From Shewanella psychromarinicola (GTDB lineage: Bacteria > Pseudomonadota > Gammaproteobacteria > Enterobacterales > Shewanellaceae), in NCBI RefSeq assembly GCF_003855155.1, contig NZ_CP034073.1, positions 4,650,001 to 4,714,000 of the forward strand: DNA of 64,000 nucleotides, in the 5' to 3' direction. The translations under genes were made by a program, and so were the position numbers. Positions within the stretch are counted from its first letter, which is position 1. Each line of letters opens with the position of its first letter. Shown in pieces: positions 8,836-17,898 of this stretch. The notes beneath the pieces were generated by a model. It was not told the origin of the DNA. It made no database searches and saw nothing but the letters and a program-made list of their open reading frames with translations.

Positions 8836-10296
8836 ATGAGCCGTGTTAAACTAGCAAAAAATAATTTAGTACAGCAAGTTGTTATTTGCTGTCCGGAAAC
8901 ATCAGGTCAATTCATGAGCCATAATATTCCCGCCATGTCTAACGCAACAACATCTGGCGAGACACATGCGCAAGAAATCGCGGCGACAACATCAGCCCAA
9001 AAACGTGCCCTAAGCTACTCGACAACCATTGAGAAACTTTTTAATCAGGTCATGAGTACCAAGATGCCTGCAGATAGAATTATCGGCCAATATTTTCGTG
9101 ATCATAAAAAGCATGGTTCCAAAGATAGACGCGTGATCCGTGAAACTTTATTTGGTCTCTTTCGATGGTGGGGCTGGTTAAGCCAATTAGATTCAAGTCA
9201 AAAGCACACGACTTGGTTTCAACAACTAAGTACTTGTGCGATGTTAGAACAGCATAAGTGGAATGACATCACTCAAGCTTGGAATGATTTTGCTGATTGG
9301 CCTCAAGCCCGCGCCGATAAGACTCTGCTGGAAAATAATGCATCATTAAATGGTAAATTAACTGCCTTTATTGCATTAAGTGGCATCGAAACCAGTCAAA
9401 TAAGCCAATTATTACCACAATGGTTTTGGCAACGTTGTCCTATAGATGCGACTGAACAATATGCGGTTGTAAACGCCATGAGCAGCCGACCGCCTATCTG
9501 GGCTCGAGCGCAAACATTATCAACAGAAAAGGTGATTGAGTCTCTTCGCCAAACGGGTGTTGAAGCAAAAGCGAGCGGTTACTTTTCTGATGCCATAAGT
9601 TTGGGCCATAAGAGTATTAACCTAAATGAAATGGATGCTTATAAACAAGGTTATATTGAAATTCAGGATTTAGCCTCCCAAGTCATTGGCCAAATTTGTC
9701 AGCCAAACAACCATGAACTGTGGTGGGATGCTTGCAGTGGCGCTGGCGGTAAAAGCCTGCAGTTATATTCATTAATGTCGCAGCAAAGCTCAGCCTTTAC
9801 GGGCAGTATTACCGCATCAGATATTCGCCATAAACCGTTGGAAGAGCTGCGTAAACGTGCCAAACGAGCAGGCTTTGATCATATTAATGTCGCACCTTGG
9901 AAGGGTGACATATTACCGGTCGACGCCAATGCTTTTGACGGTGTGTTAGTCGATGCCCCATGTAGCTGCACGGGGACTTGGCGTCGAAATCCAGATATGC
10001 GATGGCTTGATGATGTTAGCGCTATCACAGACAAACCAAAACTACAGTTAGCGATTTTACGTCGCAGCGCTGCGGCAGTAAAAGCAGGTGGCAAGTTGGT
10101 TTATGCAACGTGCTCCTTATCACCGAGCGAAAATGAACAAATTGTAAAAGACTTCTTATCTGCAACATCAGAATTTGAACTTGAACCGGTCACACATCCT
10201 TTTACTGGACAGCTATGTGATATGTTAACCATTTGGCCTCAGCAAGCTGACAGTGATGGTATGTTTGTCGCCAAGATGCGTCGACGTAACGCTTAA
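8836..10296 (+). CDS. RsmB/NOP-family rRNA cytosine-C5 methyltransferase
   Basis: A 486-residue SAM-dependent RNA m5C methyltransferase of the NOL1/NOP2/Sun family. The catalytic domain shows WWDACSGAGGKSLQL (SAM-binding motif I, about 297-311), VDAPCSCTGTWRRNPDMRW with one catalytic cysteine (about 372-390) and YATCSLSPSENEQIV with the other (about 424-438). The N-terminal helical part (RALSYSTTIEKLFNQVM onward) matches the family. The first 50 residues from ATG 8836 look unconserved, and ATGs at 8914 or 8935 could be the true start. It ends just before a bidirectional terminator shared with the che cluster. Target base is not determined; it is not a standard full RsmB. Confidence 0.88.
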   Translation: MSRVKLAKNNLVQQVVICCPETSGQFMSHNIPAMSNATTSGETHAQEIAATTSAQKRALSYSTTIEKLFNQVMSTKMPADRIIGQYFRDHKKHGSKDRRVIRETLFGLFRWWGWLSQLDSSQKHTTWFQQLSTCAMLEQHKWNDITQAWNDFADWPQARADKTLLENNASLNGKLTAFIALSGIETSQISQLLPQWFWQRCPIDATEQYAVVNAMSSRPPIWARAQTLSTEKVIESLRQTGVEAKASGYFSDAISLGHKSINLNEMDAYKQGYIEIQDLASQVIGQICQPNNHELWWDACSGAGGKSLQLYSLMSQQSSAFTGSITASDIRHKPLEELRKRAKRAGFDHINVAPWKGDILPVDANAFDGVLVDAPCSCTGTWRRNPDMRWLDDVSAITDKPKLQLAILRRSAAAVKAGGKLVYATCSLSPSENEQIVKDFLSATSEFELEPVTHPFTGQLCDMLTIWPQQADSDGMFVAKMRRRNA

Positions 10297-10320
10297 GCCA
10301 CTAAAAAGAATGATCCACTA

Positions 10321-10345
10321 AAAAGCCATCATATCGATGGCTTTT
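10321..10345. terminator. Bidirectional terminator between methyltransferase gene and che cluster
   Basis: A 10-bp perfect stem (AAAAGCCATC / GATGGCTTTT) closes on ATATC. T-rich runs follow on both strands. It lies between two convergent genes (stops at 10296 and 10378) and can serve both. Confidence 0.85.
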
Positions 10346-10377
10346 ATATTATTGCGGCACAGACGAACACTGTTGGG

Positions 10378-10776
10378 CTATTTTCTGTGTAGACGAAGTA
10401 TTAATTCAGCTTCTGCTTTAGGTAATTCGCACTCTTGCATTAGCTCTTCAATTCCCGCACCTAGACCGACCATTTTGACAGCTCGTGAATATAATTTGGT
10501 TTGAGGATCTTGTTGACTCGCTTCTTCGATCATATCAAACTGCTTAGCGAGTTTTTGTTCTAACTCGACCACACGCCTACCCACACCAATAGTGCCACTG
10601 CGTAACTCATGTAATTCCCTTTTAACGGCTTCACGCTGACGATCACTTTCTTTAACTAATACGGTAAGTGCGGCGACTTTAGATTTTAATTTACTCGACT
10701 GCTTAAATAAATAAAGAAGCAGACCAAGACATGCAATCACGTACACTAAAGCTGCAATTAGAAATTCATCACCCAT
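10378..10776 (-). CDS. DUF2802 domain protein, last gene of the che cluster
   Basis: A protein of 132 residues from the ATG at 10776, which has AGG upstream; a TTG at 10809 would add 11 residues. One N-terminal transmembrane helix (FLIAALVYVIACLGLLLYLF, about 5-24) is followed by a basic coiled coil (about 28-85) and a small C-terminal helical domain (YSRAVKMVGLGAGIEELMQE, then AEAELILRLHR). This matches DUF2802, a family of unknown function that often closes polar-flagellate che operons. By topology it is an inner-membrane protein with a cytoplasmic coiled coil, but its partner is unknown. It comes 76 bases after the cheW stop and is probably co-transcribed. Confidence 0.8.
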   Translation of the reverse strand: MGDEFLIAALVYVIACLGLLLYLFKQSSKLKSKVAALTVLVKESDRQREAVKRELHELRSGTIGVGRRVVELEQKLAKQFDMIEEASQQDPQTKLYSRAVKMVGLGAGIEELMQECELPKAEAELILRLHRK

Positions 10777-10852
10777 TAATATACCTATGCTGCTGTTACT
10801 CAAAAGCAAAGAGCCAACAGTGACTCGGTTGGCTTTCTTAATAAGACCGCGA

Positions 10853-11347
10853 CTAGATTTGTGTTAACTCTACCCACTCTTCATCAGACAATAACTTATC
10901 CAAATCAACTAAAATCAATAGCTCATTCTCGCGATTACTCACGCCTTGAATAAATTTAGCACTTTCTTCGGTGCCCACATTAGGTGCGTTGTCAATTTCA
11001 GAACGACGTAAATAAACCACTTCTGCAACGCTATCAACCAAAATACCAATGACTTGTTTTTCAGCCTCAATAATCACAATACGAGTTGAATCGTCGATTT
11101 CAGCAGACTGCAAACCAAAACGTGAACGAGTATCAATAACCGTTACTACGTTACCGCGTAGGTTGATAATCCCCAATACATAATAAGGTGCGCCTGGCAC
11201 AGGAGCAATTTCGGTATAGCGTAATACTTCTTGAACTTGCATTACGTTAATACCGTAGGTTTCATTATCTAGCTTAAATGTTACCCATTGTAATACTGCA
11301 TCGTCTTTACTTGCAGCAACCGCTGCTACACTTCTAGAATCGCTCAT
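10853..11347 (-). CDS. cheW: Chemotaxis coupling protein CheW
   Basis: The 164-residue protein is a single CheW SH3-like domain that couples receptors to CheA at the polar array. Conserved segments include WVTFKLDNETYGINVMQVQEVL (shown in two parts in the protein, about 22-43), IAPVPGAPYYVLGIINLRG (about 51-69) and VVTVIDTRSRFGL (about 71-83). It starts two bases after the parP stop, so it belongs to the parC-parP-cheW unit. Length is typical for the Vibrio/Shewanella polar system. Confidence 0.95.
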   Translation of the reverse strand: MSDSRSVAAVAASKDDAVLQWVTFKLDNETYGINVMQVQEVLRYTEIAPVPGAPYYVLGIINLRGNVVTVIDTRSRFGLQSAEIDDSTRIVIIEAEKQVIGILVDSVAEVVYLRRSEIDNAPNVGTEESAKFIQGVSNRENELLILVDLDKLLSDEEWVELTQI

Positions 11348-11349
11348 TG

Positions 11350-12441
11350 TTAACCTCGGTCAATCGAATCCTGACAACCTAAACCTGCATCAAGCATTTT
11401 AATTAATGCTTGAACATTTAAAATGCCACACATTTGTTGTTTTACTACCCCAGCAAGCCACGGACGCTTACCCGGTTTTTCACGCCAATTGACGTGTGAT
11501 TTATCTATTTTAACAGCGTTAACTAGCGACTCGCACGTTAACCCCCATTGACTATCTTCAAGCATCACAAGAAATTGATAATCGACTGTTTGTGCTAATT
11601 CTTGCGAATATTTGTCAGGCATAACCCAAGCACACGTATCAACCACATTTACGTTGCTGTCACGATGGGTTTGCACCCCCATAAACCAAGATGGCCGACC
11701 AATAAGATGATTTATCTTATCAATTTTAATAATCCCACCTAAGCTAACAAGTGGAACCGCCAGCGTTAATCCTGCTATCTTAAAGAATAACACTTGAAAT
11801 TCATCATCAAGTACTTCTTGTAAATCATGGGTAATACTAGGCGGTTGATCCCCGACCTGAGTTTGTGGCCCTGTATGATCTTGCGCCGCAGAATGCTCTA
11901 CCCACTGATCTTGCTTAATGATAACGTCTTTTATATCAGCATGTGAACTTTCGTTATTGTTTATATCGACTAACGACTTGATTTCTTTATCCGTTAGTTC
12001 TGTTTGTTGTGTTTCTGTATTATTCACAACCGTTTTAGGCTCAATATGAGTAATGGCCTGTCGAACACGCTCTGTACTGGCTTTAATCTGTTGCGATAAA
12101 TCGGTTTCTGCTCTAGGTTTAGATACTGCAGATAATAATTTTTCAAGCGCGAGCTTATCGACACTGGTAGTCGGCTCTGCATATTGCCGTTGGTTAGCAA
12201 TAACAGATGAAGCCTTAGACAATATTTGTTGTGAATAATGAGCAGATATAGGTGCGGCTGGTGTGACTGTTCCAGTCGGCTTTTCCTCGGTAATATTTGA
12301 CACGTTATGGCCAATGTCATTAACTGGATCCACAGCAATACGTGGTTTTACCTCAAGGCTTTGTGCAGGAATCGATTTAGGCTGTTCCTGTAATAAAAGA
12401 CTGAAATAATCAAAAACAGTTTCATCAACCGATTTTGACAT
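11350..12441 (-). CDS. parP: ParP, CheW-domain protein of the ParC/ParP polar localisation system
   Basis: A 363-residue protein with a long, low-conservation, Gln/Thr/Ser-rich N-terminal part (about 1-210) and a CheW-like domain at about 215-350 (FKIAGLTLAVPLVSLGGIIK, then VVDTCAWVMP). This is the architecture of ParP, which in Vibrio parahaemolyticus binds CheA and ParC, holding chemosensory arrays at the old pole. Its start overlaps the parC reading frame by 17 bases, and cheW follows directly. The variable N-terminus probably holds the ParC-interaction region (inference). Assignment rests on domain content and neighbours. Confidence 0.87.
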   Translation of the reverse strand: MSKSVDETVFDYFSLLLQEQPKSIPAQSLEVKPRIAVDPVNDIGHNVSNITEEKPTGTVTPAAPISAHYSQQILSKASSVIANQRQYAEPTTSVDKLALEKLLSAVSKPRAETDLSQQIKASTERVRQAITHIEPKTVVNNTETQQTELTDKEIKSLVDINNNESSHADIKDVIIKQDQWVEHSAAQDHTGPQTQVGDQPPSITHDLQEVLDDEFQVLFFKIAGLTLAVPLVSLGGIIKIDKINHLIGRPSWFMGVQTHRDSNVNVVDTCAWVMPDKYSQELAQTVDYQFLVMLEDSQWGLTCESLVNAVKIDKSHVNWREKPGKRPWLAGVVKQQMCGILNVQALIKMLDAGLGCQDSIDRG

Positions 12442-13219
12442 GGGTAAACTCCTGAGAAAATAAAAAATCCAGCAGGCGATTATATGCTTTTACACCTCGG
12501 CTACTGGCTGAATAATGCGAACCGGGTAAATGAGCCAAGCTTGCGTCTCTAAATTTAGTATCAACCGGTATCACGTCATTAGGCCAAAGTGTTGGACCAT
12601 ATTTATCCTGCAAAAATTGTAATGCTATAGGGGAAGCTTTAGTGCGCTTGTCATACATAGTCGGTAATACGGTAAAGCTATAACGGGTTTTCTTAGAGCG
12701 GCCCATAATTTCCATGGTTTTCACCATACGCTCGAGTCCTTTTATAGCCAAAAACTCAGTCTGGACAGGAATAATAATGTGATGACTCGCGGCTAATGCA
12801 TTCACCATTAACACCCCTAACACTGGCGGACAATCGATAATAGCCACATCATATGTATCTTCAAGCAATGCCAATAAGTTGCGCAGCACTAACCCCATGC
12901 CTTCTTGATGGCCTAATGACCGATCAAGTGTTGCTAACGCCATATTAGCCGGAATAATATCGAGGCCCTGTATTTGAGTAGGAATCACATTTTGTAAAAT
13001 AAACTCTTTAGTCAGTTTCTGATGATTCAAAAAAACATCATAAAGCGAACAAGGCACTTCGTCTGAATCAATACCTAAGTAATAGCCCAATGAAGCGTGA
13101 GGATCAGTGTCAATCATCAGCACTCGTTGGCCACGCTTAACCAGTGCTCCGGCTAAACTGGCTACAGTGGTGGTTTTACCTACGCCACCTTTTTGGTTAG
13201 CTACCGTCCATATTTTCAA
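12425..13219 (-). CDS. parC: ParC, ParA-family ATPase for polar chemotaxis array positioning
   Basis: A 264-residue ParA/Soj-type ATPase. It has the deviant Walker A NQKGGVGKTTTVASLAGAL (about 8-26), the LMIDTDPHASLGYYLG segment (about 34-49) and Walker B-like VAIIDCPPVLGVL (about 126-138). In Vibrio the orthologue ParC recruits chemosensory arrays to the cell pole through ParP. Chromosome-partition ParA is excluded by context: no parB follows, and parP and cheW are coupled downstream. The ATG at 13219 begins the protein directly at the P-loop, which is normal for this clade. Confidence 0.93.
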   Translation of the reverse strand: MKIWTVANQKGGVGKTTTVASLAGALVKRGQRVLMIDTDPHASLGYYLGIDSDEVPCSLYDVFLNHQKLTKEFILQNVIPTQIQGLDIIPANMALATLDRSLGHQEGMGLVLRNLLALLEDTYDVAIIDCPPVLGVLMVNALAASHHIIIPVQTEFLAIKGLERMVKTMEIMGRSKKTRYSFTVLPTMYDKRTKASPIALQFLQDKYGPTLWPNDVIPVDTKFRDASLAHLPGSHYSASSRGVKAYNRLLDFLFSQEFTHVKIG

Positions 13220-13264
13220 AAAAGCCTCTCAGGTCATTATAATGATGCTGTTATGGAATACTGA

Positions 13265-13729
13265 CTAGTGTTTGTCTTGTTTATCATCGCGGGTTGTTAC
13301 ACGGATCCCACCGTTAGGTAAACGGATAACCTTAACCCCTTGATCATTTTCTGACATAACGACCTCTTGATCCTTCCATTTAGCAGGAGTATCAATATCG
13401 TACTTAACCTGATCAACTTCAATCAGCTGACCACCATCTAAAGCACCCGGCCCAAACAACGCACTTTGCGCGAGTTCCTTGCCAGCCGACGCTATAATTG
13501 CTTGAGTTTGTTCAGGATGCATAGTTAGCCAATCAGCAATATTCGCTGCTTGATCTTCTGGTACCATCAACAACACTTGAGATGCGGTTAAACGGGCGAC
13601 ATCTTGTTGTAATGAAGCCACTTTTTGATGGGCATCAACATATAAACCTGCTAATACGAAGATCATTATGAAGGATAAAAACAACCCTAGCATTTGCTTA
13701 GTCTTTAACGAGTACTCAGGCTTAGCCAC
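13265..13729 (-). CDS. Uncharacterised single-pass membrane protein encoded between cheB and parC
   Basis: I do not recognise a characterised family. The 154 residues start with a short basic segment ([14 protein letters not shown]), one hydrophobic helix (about 15-33, [15 protein letters not shown]), a short coiled coil ([16 protein letters not shown], about 37-52) and a soluble domain of about 100 residues ending in a charged tail. The positive-inside rule suggests the C-terminal domain is periplasmic. The start codon overlaps the cheB stop by eight bases, implying translational coupling, and parC follows 45 bases later. Conservation of this gene in Shewanella-type che operons is my recollection, not a search result. 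A role in array anchoring is possible but unproven. Confidence 0.75.
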   Translation of the reverse strand: MAKPEYSLKTKQMLGLFLSFIMIFVLAGLYVDAHQKVASLQQDVARLTASQVLLMVPEDQAANIADWLTMHPEQTQAIIASAGKELAQSALFGPGALDGGQLIEVDQVKYDIDTPAKWKDQEVVMSENDQGVKVIRLPNGGIRVTTRDDKQDKH

Positions 13730-14927
13730 GACTAGACTCTTTTAAAATGGCTTCAGCCATATTGTCTAATGAAATAGAGTGAGTCGCGATACCTGTTGAG
13801 AACACCGCTTGAGGCATACCGTATACCACACAGCTTGCTTCATCTTGTGCCCAAATAGTGGCACCAATAGACTTTAACATTCTGGCCCCTTCTCTACCGT
13901 CAGCCCCCATACCCGTTAACACAACAGCCAAAACATCACCGCCAAAAGCTTTAGATGCTGAAGCAAAAGTAATATCAACGGACGGTTTATAATTCATTTC
14001 ATGGGTTCCAGAGACGATTTTCAACCTGCCAGTCGAACCATTTCGCTCAATCATCAGTTGCATGCCTCCGGGTGCTAAATAAGCACAGCCAGGACGCATA
14101 ACATCGCCATTTGCGGCTTCTTTCACATCAATTTTGCACAAGGTATTTAAGCGTGCCGCAAAGGCTGGGGTAAACGCCGCAGGCATGTGCTGGATCAACA
14201 CAATAGGATGAGGATAATTGGCTGGAAATGCCGTTAACACCTTCTGTAATGCGACCGGCCCACCGGTTGATGTCCCAATCAATAATGCTCTATATTGCTT
14301 ACCGCTGGCTCGAATAGACGATACTGAAGACGTTGTTGGATTGGCGGTTTGGCGATCAGCGGGTGCACTCGGTGCACTCGATAGACTGGAACGGGCTGCA
14401 ACTGGTGCGGCATGTGGGGGCAAACGACTACTTAATGGTCGATGAGAGGTATGGGTATCTGCGGCAGTCGTCGTTGCTCTTCGAGGTTGCGGTAATGATG
14501 TAGTCGATAACGAGCTGGAACGATACATCCTGCGTCGACCTAATGCTTTAATTCGTTGTTGTAACAACAGTATCGCATCGTCTTTATTCGTCGCAATATC
14601 CTCAAAGCGTTTTGGCAGAAAATCCAATGCCCCAGCGTCTAACGCATCCAGTGTCGCTTTAGCGCCATCATGAGTTAATGATGAAAACATCAAAATAGGG
14701 GTAGGATTATTCGCCATGATTTCACGAACAGCCGTTATCCCATCCATCACAGGCATCTCAATGTCCATCGTAATGACTTGAGGCTTTAATTTTGCAGCCA
14801 TCTCAACAGCTTCTTTACCATTAACAGCAACGGCAACAACTTCGAGATCAGGATCTTGATTGACAATCTCACTGACTCGACGTCGAAAAAAGCTAGAATC
14901 ATCTACAACTAGTACTTTTATGGCCAT
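13722..14927 (-). CDS. cheB: Chemotaxis response regulator protein-glutamate methylesterase CheB
   Basis: A 401-residue protein with an N-terminal receiver domain ([13 protein letters not shown] at about 5-17; phospho-acceptor region [14 protein letters not shown] near 52-65), a Ser/Pro/Thr-rich linker of about 70 residues (about 140-210) and the methylesterase domain. Catalytic-triad motifs are [11 protein letters not shown] (Ser, about 219-229), [17 protein letters not shown] (His, about 244-260) and [11 protein letters not shown] (Asp, about 338-348). It removes methyl groups from receptor glutamates and deamidates glutamines. The linker is longer than in E. coli CheB (349 residues). It lies 30 bases after cheA. 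Confidence 0.96.
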   Translation of the reverse strand: MAIKVLVVDDSSFFRRRVSEIVNQDPDLEVVAVAVNGKEAVEMAAKLKPQVITMDIEMPVMDGITAVREIMANNPTPILMFSSLTHDGAKATLDALDAGALDFLPKRFEDIATNKDDAILLLQQRIKALGRRRMYRSSSLSTTSLPQPRRATTTAADTHTSHRPLSSRLPPHAAPVAARSSLSSAPSAPADRQTANPTTSSVSSIRASGKQYRALLIGTSTGGPVALQKVLTAFPANYPHPIVLIQHMPAAFTPAFAARLNTLCKIDVKEAANGDVMRPGCAYLAPGGMQLMIERNGSTGRLKIVSGTHEMNYKPSVDITFASASKAFGGDVLAVVLTGMGADGREGARMLKSIGATIWAQDEASCVVYGMPQAVFSTGIATHSISLDNMAEAILKESSRG

Positions 14928-14957
14928 TTAATTCCTTAAATAATGGAACTTTTATTA

Positions 14958-17132
14958 TTACTTTTTACTTTTAGCGTAGTGTTTTAGCAGCCCTGGCACA
15001 TCTAAAATAAGTGCAATGCCACCATCAGATGTAATTGTCGCACCCGCCATTCCAGGCGTACCTTGTAACATACTGCCAAGTGGCTTAATAACAACTTCTT
15101 CTTGTCCAATCAATGCATCAACAACGAAGCCAATCTGCATGGTACCAAGCTGAACAATCACAACATGACCATGCTTCTTATCACCATGCTTAAAGGTTGA
15201 TTTTTTGCTGTGTAACCATTTTTCTAGATAAAATAATGGCACGGCCTTATTACGGAAAATAACCGTCAATTGACCATCAACAATATTGGTTTTTGTTATA
15301 TCTAAATTAAAGATTTCATTCACACTCGTTAACGGCAGTGCAAAGACTTGATTGGACACTTCAATCATCAATGTCGGCATAATCGCCAAGGTTAATGGCA
15401 CTTTGATTTCAAGTATGGTGCCCTTACCTTTCATCGAATCAATATAAACCGTACCGTTAAGTTGGTTGATGCGGGTTTTCACCACATCCATACCCACTCC
15501 ACGGCCTGAAATATCTGAAACTTCAACTTTGGTTGAAAAGCCTGGAGCAAAAATCAGGTTATAAGCTTCGTTATCGGTCATTCTCGCGGCGGCATCTTCA
15601 TCTAACACACCACGACTTATCGCAATCTGTTTTAGCTTCTCAGGGTCCATTCCCGCGCCATCATCCTCAATTTTAAGTAGGATGTGGTCACCTTCTTGGC
15701 TAGCCGATAAGGTAATCGTGCCCGTTCGAGATTTGCCACTTGCTTCACGAGTAATCGGCATTTCGATACCGTGATCGACTGAGTTTCGCACCAAGTGGAC
15801 CAAAGGATCGGCTAACGCCTCAACTAAATTTTTATCAAGATCGGTATCTTCACCAATCATGACTAAATTAATTTCTTTATTTAAGGTGCGGGCCATATCT
15901 CGAACAACACGAGGGAATCGGCCAAACACTTTCTTGATAGGCTGCATGCGGGTCTTCATCACTGCGCCTTGCAAATCAGCAGTGACTAAATCAAGGTTAG
16001 CAAGAGCCTTAGACATTTCCTCATCTTCACGATTAATGCCTAAACTAACCAGTCGGTTACGAACTAAGACCAACTCACCAACCATATTCATGATGTCGTC
16101 TAATCGAGCGGTATCAACACGAACGGTTGTCTCACCTTGCGGAACAGAAGGCGCTTTAGGAGCAACTGCCGGGGCAGATGCCGCTACCGGTTTAACAACT
16201 GGCGTTGCCGTCGATTTTACCACTGGGGGAGCGACCACTTTATTAGACTCTACAGCGGTAGTTGATTGTGGTTTAACTACCGGCGCGGTACCTTTACCGT
16301 GTAATTCATCTAAAAGACGTTCAAATTCATCGTCAGTGAATTCATCAGAATCAACAAGAGGTTCAGCAACAGGCGGGGTAGCTGGCTTAGCTGAAACTAC
16401 CGCTTCTGATTTAGCTTTAAACGAGCCTGAACCATGTAATTCATCTAACAATGCTTCAAATTCATCATCAGTAATGTCGTCACTACTATTGGTTACCGCA
16501 GACGTTGAATCGATATTGGCTTTTTTACTATCAGAAGCTTTAGATGAAGCAGGGCTTTTGCCTGTACCATGTAAAGCATCAAGTAAAGCTTCAAATTCAG
16601 ACTCATCAATTTCATCAATACTGCCTGAGCCGGATATTTGCGCTGAGGGCGTACTCATTTCTTCGATGGATTCAGGCTGGTTAAACTCAACAACATTTTC
16701 AATTGGTTCTGGCTCTCCTGCCGTCATTTCTGAAGGTAATGGCGCACCTGAACTTAATAATTTGAGTTTAGCGAGTAACGCAGGATCAGCGGAGTCTTGT
16801 TGCTGTCCCTGCTGAGTTTGAGCAAACATGGTATTAATCGCATCAACCGCTTGCAAAATAATATCCATTAACTCTGAATTTACGCCGCGTTTGCGGGTGC
16901 GTAAAAGGTCGAAGGTATTTTCAGCTTCATGACAAACATCAACCATTGGACCCAGACTTAAAAAACCAGCCCCACCTTTAACGGTGTGAAATCCACGGAA
17001 AATAGCATTAAGTAAATCACTGTCATCAGGATTATTTTCAAGAGTAACGAGCTGCTCCTGTAGAAGCTCTAAAATCTCACCAGCTTCAATTAAAAAGTCC
17101 TGGAGTATCTCTTCATCAACATCAAAAGACAT
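14958..17132 (-). CDS. cheA: Chemotaxis histidine kinase CheA
   Basis: A 724-residue kinase. P1 carries the phosphorylated histidine in FRGFHTVKGGAGFL (His49). There is no recognisable P2; instead residues about 130-330 are a low-complexity Ala/Pro/Thr/Val linker carrying three copies of an acidic motif of the form EFEALLDELHG, with their phenylalanines at 180, 225 and 270. Then follow the P3 dimerisation helices (RLDDIMNMVGELVLVRNRL), the P4 ATPase domain (HLVRNSVDHGIE N-box, DDGAGMD G1, DISGRGVGMDVV G2) and a CheW-like P5. In Vibrio a CheA region outside the classic domains binds ParP, and this linker is a candidate for it. It sits 15 bases after cheZ. Confidence 0.96.
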   Translation of the reverse strand: MSFDVDEEILQDFLIEAGEILELLQEQLVTLENNPDDSDLLNAIFRGFHTVKGGAGFLSLGPMVDVCHEAENTFDLLRTRKRGVNSELMDIILQAVDAINTMFAQTQQGQQQDSADPALLAKLKLLSSGAPLPSEMTAGEPEPIENVVEFNQPESIEEMSTPSAQISGSGSIDEIDESEFEALLDALHGTGKSPASSKASDSKKANIDSTSAVTNSSDDITDDEFEALLDELHGSGSFKAKSEAVVSAKPATPPVAEPLVDSDEFTDDEFERLLDELHGKGTAPVVKPQSTTAVESNKVVAPPVVKSTATPVVKPVAASAPAVAPKAPSVPQGETTVRVDTARLDDIMNMVGELVLVRNRLVSLGINREDEEMSKALANLDLVTADLQGAVMKTRMQPIKKVFGRFPRVVRDMARTLNKEINLVMIGEDTDLDKNLVEALADPLVHLVRNSVDHGIEMPITREASGKSRTGTITLSASQEGDHILLKIEDDGAGMDPEKLKQIAISRGVLDEDAAARMTDNEAYNLIFAPGFSTKVEVSDISGRGVGMDVVKTRINQLNGTVYIDSMKGKGTILEIKVPLTLAIMPTLMIEVSNQVFALPLTSVNEIFNLDITKTNIVDGQLTVIFRNKAVPLFYLEKWLHSKKSTFKHGDKKHGHVVIVQLGTMQIGFVVDALIGQEEVVIKPLGSMLQGTPGMAGATITSDGGIALILDVPGLLKHYAKSKK
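16290..16610 (-). repeat. Three 45-residue-spaced motif copies in the CheA linker
   Basis: The motif E-F-E-(A/R)-L-L-D-(A/E)-L-H-G occurs three times in CheA, each followed by a Gly/Ser/Lys turn and preceded by a Ser/Asp-rich acidic run. The phenylalanine codons are exactly 135 bases apart. The sequence between copies is diverged, so this is an old duplication or selected spacing rather than a recent tandem repeat. Confidence 0.85.
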
Positions 17133-17147
17133 TAAATTGACTCCTAA

Positions 17148-17885
17148 TTAGAAACCCAGACTTGAAAGCAGATCATCTACTTCATCTTGACCAGTTACCA
17201 CATCTTCACGCCGTTCAGCATGCATAATGGGACCTTCTGCTTCTATTTTATTATCGTTTATAGTAGGCAATAATTCGCTAGCATTATCACCAAACACCGT
17301 TAGCATTGAAACCAAATTAGTTTCTACTTCACGAACTAAATCAATCACTCGACGGATCATTTGGCCTGTCAAATCTTGAAAGTCTTGTGCCATTAAAATT
17401 TGATTTAACAGCTCGCGAAGGCGATTAGAGTCATGCTCGCTATGCGACATAAACTGTTGAACATCATGACAAAGTGACTTAAATTCACCTAATTCTATAT
17501 CACGACGCATCAATTTATCCCACATGGGCGTCACTGATTGTATATTGCTAATGATGGTATCGGCCAAAGGAAGACATTCTTCAACTGCATCCATGGTTTT
17601 ATTTGCAGCTTGTTCTGTCATATCGATAACATAGTTCAACCTTTCTCTAGCATCCGGTATTTCGGTATTCGCTAATTCAGATAAACGGTTATCAACTTGG
17701 AAATCTTTTAGTGCACTGTGGAGTTGTCGAGTTAACTTACCGACTTCTTCAAAAAGCTCACGCTGTAATGGCGTTGCAAGCTCTCTGATGTAATCATCAG
17801 CTTCTGCTTGATTACCCGAGGTAAGCAATTCAACAAGTTCTTGGGCTTGTTCAAGAGTGACCAAGCCAGATATTGATGCCTGCAT
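17148..17885 (-). CDS. cheZ: CheY-P phosphatase CheZ
   Basis: A 245-residue, almost wholly helical protein. The catalytic region ILMAQDFQDLTGQMIRRV (about 161-178) contains the glutamine that activates water in CheZ, with the aspartates around it. The C-terminal peptide DEVDDLLSSLGF is the CheY-binding tail. It dephosphorylates CheY-P to reset motor switching. It lies directly between cheY and cheA, with spacers of 13 and 15 bases. Confidence 0.95.
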   Translation of the reverse strand: MQASISGLVTLEQAQELVELLTSGNQAEADDYIRELATPLQRELFEEVGKLTRQLHSALKDFQVDNRLSELANTEIPDARERLNYVIDMTEQAANKTMDAVEECLPLADTIISNIQSVTPMWDKLMRRDIELGEFKSLCHDVQQFMSHSEHDSNRLRELLNQILMAQDFQDLTGQMIRRVIDLVREVETNLVSMLTVFGDNASELLPTINDNKIEAEGPIMHAERREDVVTGQDEVDDLLSSLGF

Positions 17886-17898
17886 GACTTATCCTTGC

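Noticed and set aside
12425..13219. Chromosome-partition ParA
   Set aside because: No parB or parS nearby; coupling to a CheW-domain ParP and cheW shows it is the chemotaxis ParC.
15859..16815. Long plus-strand open frame of 318 codons opposite cheA
   Set aside because: It is the antisense shadow of the low-complexity CheA linker, with no ribosome site and biased composition.
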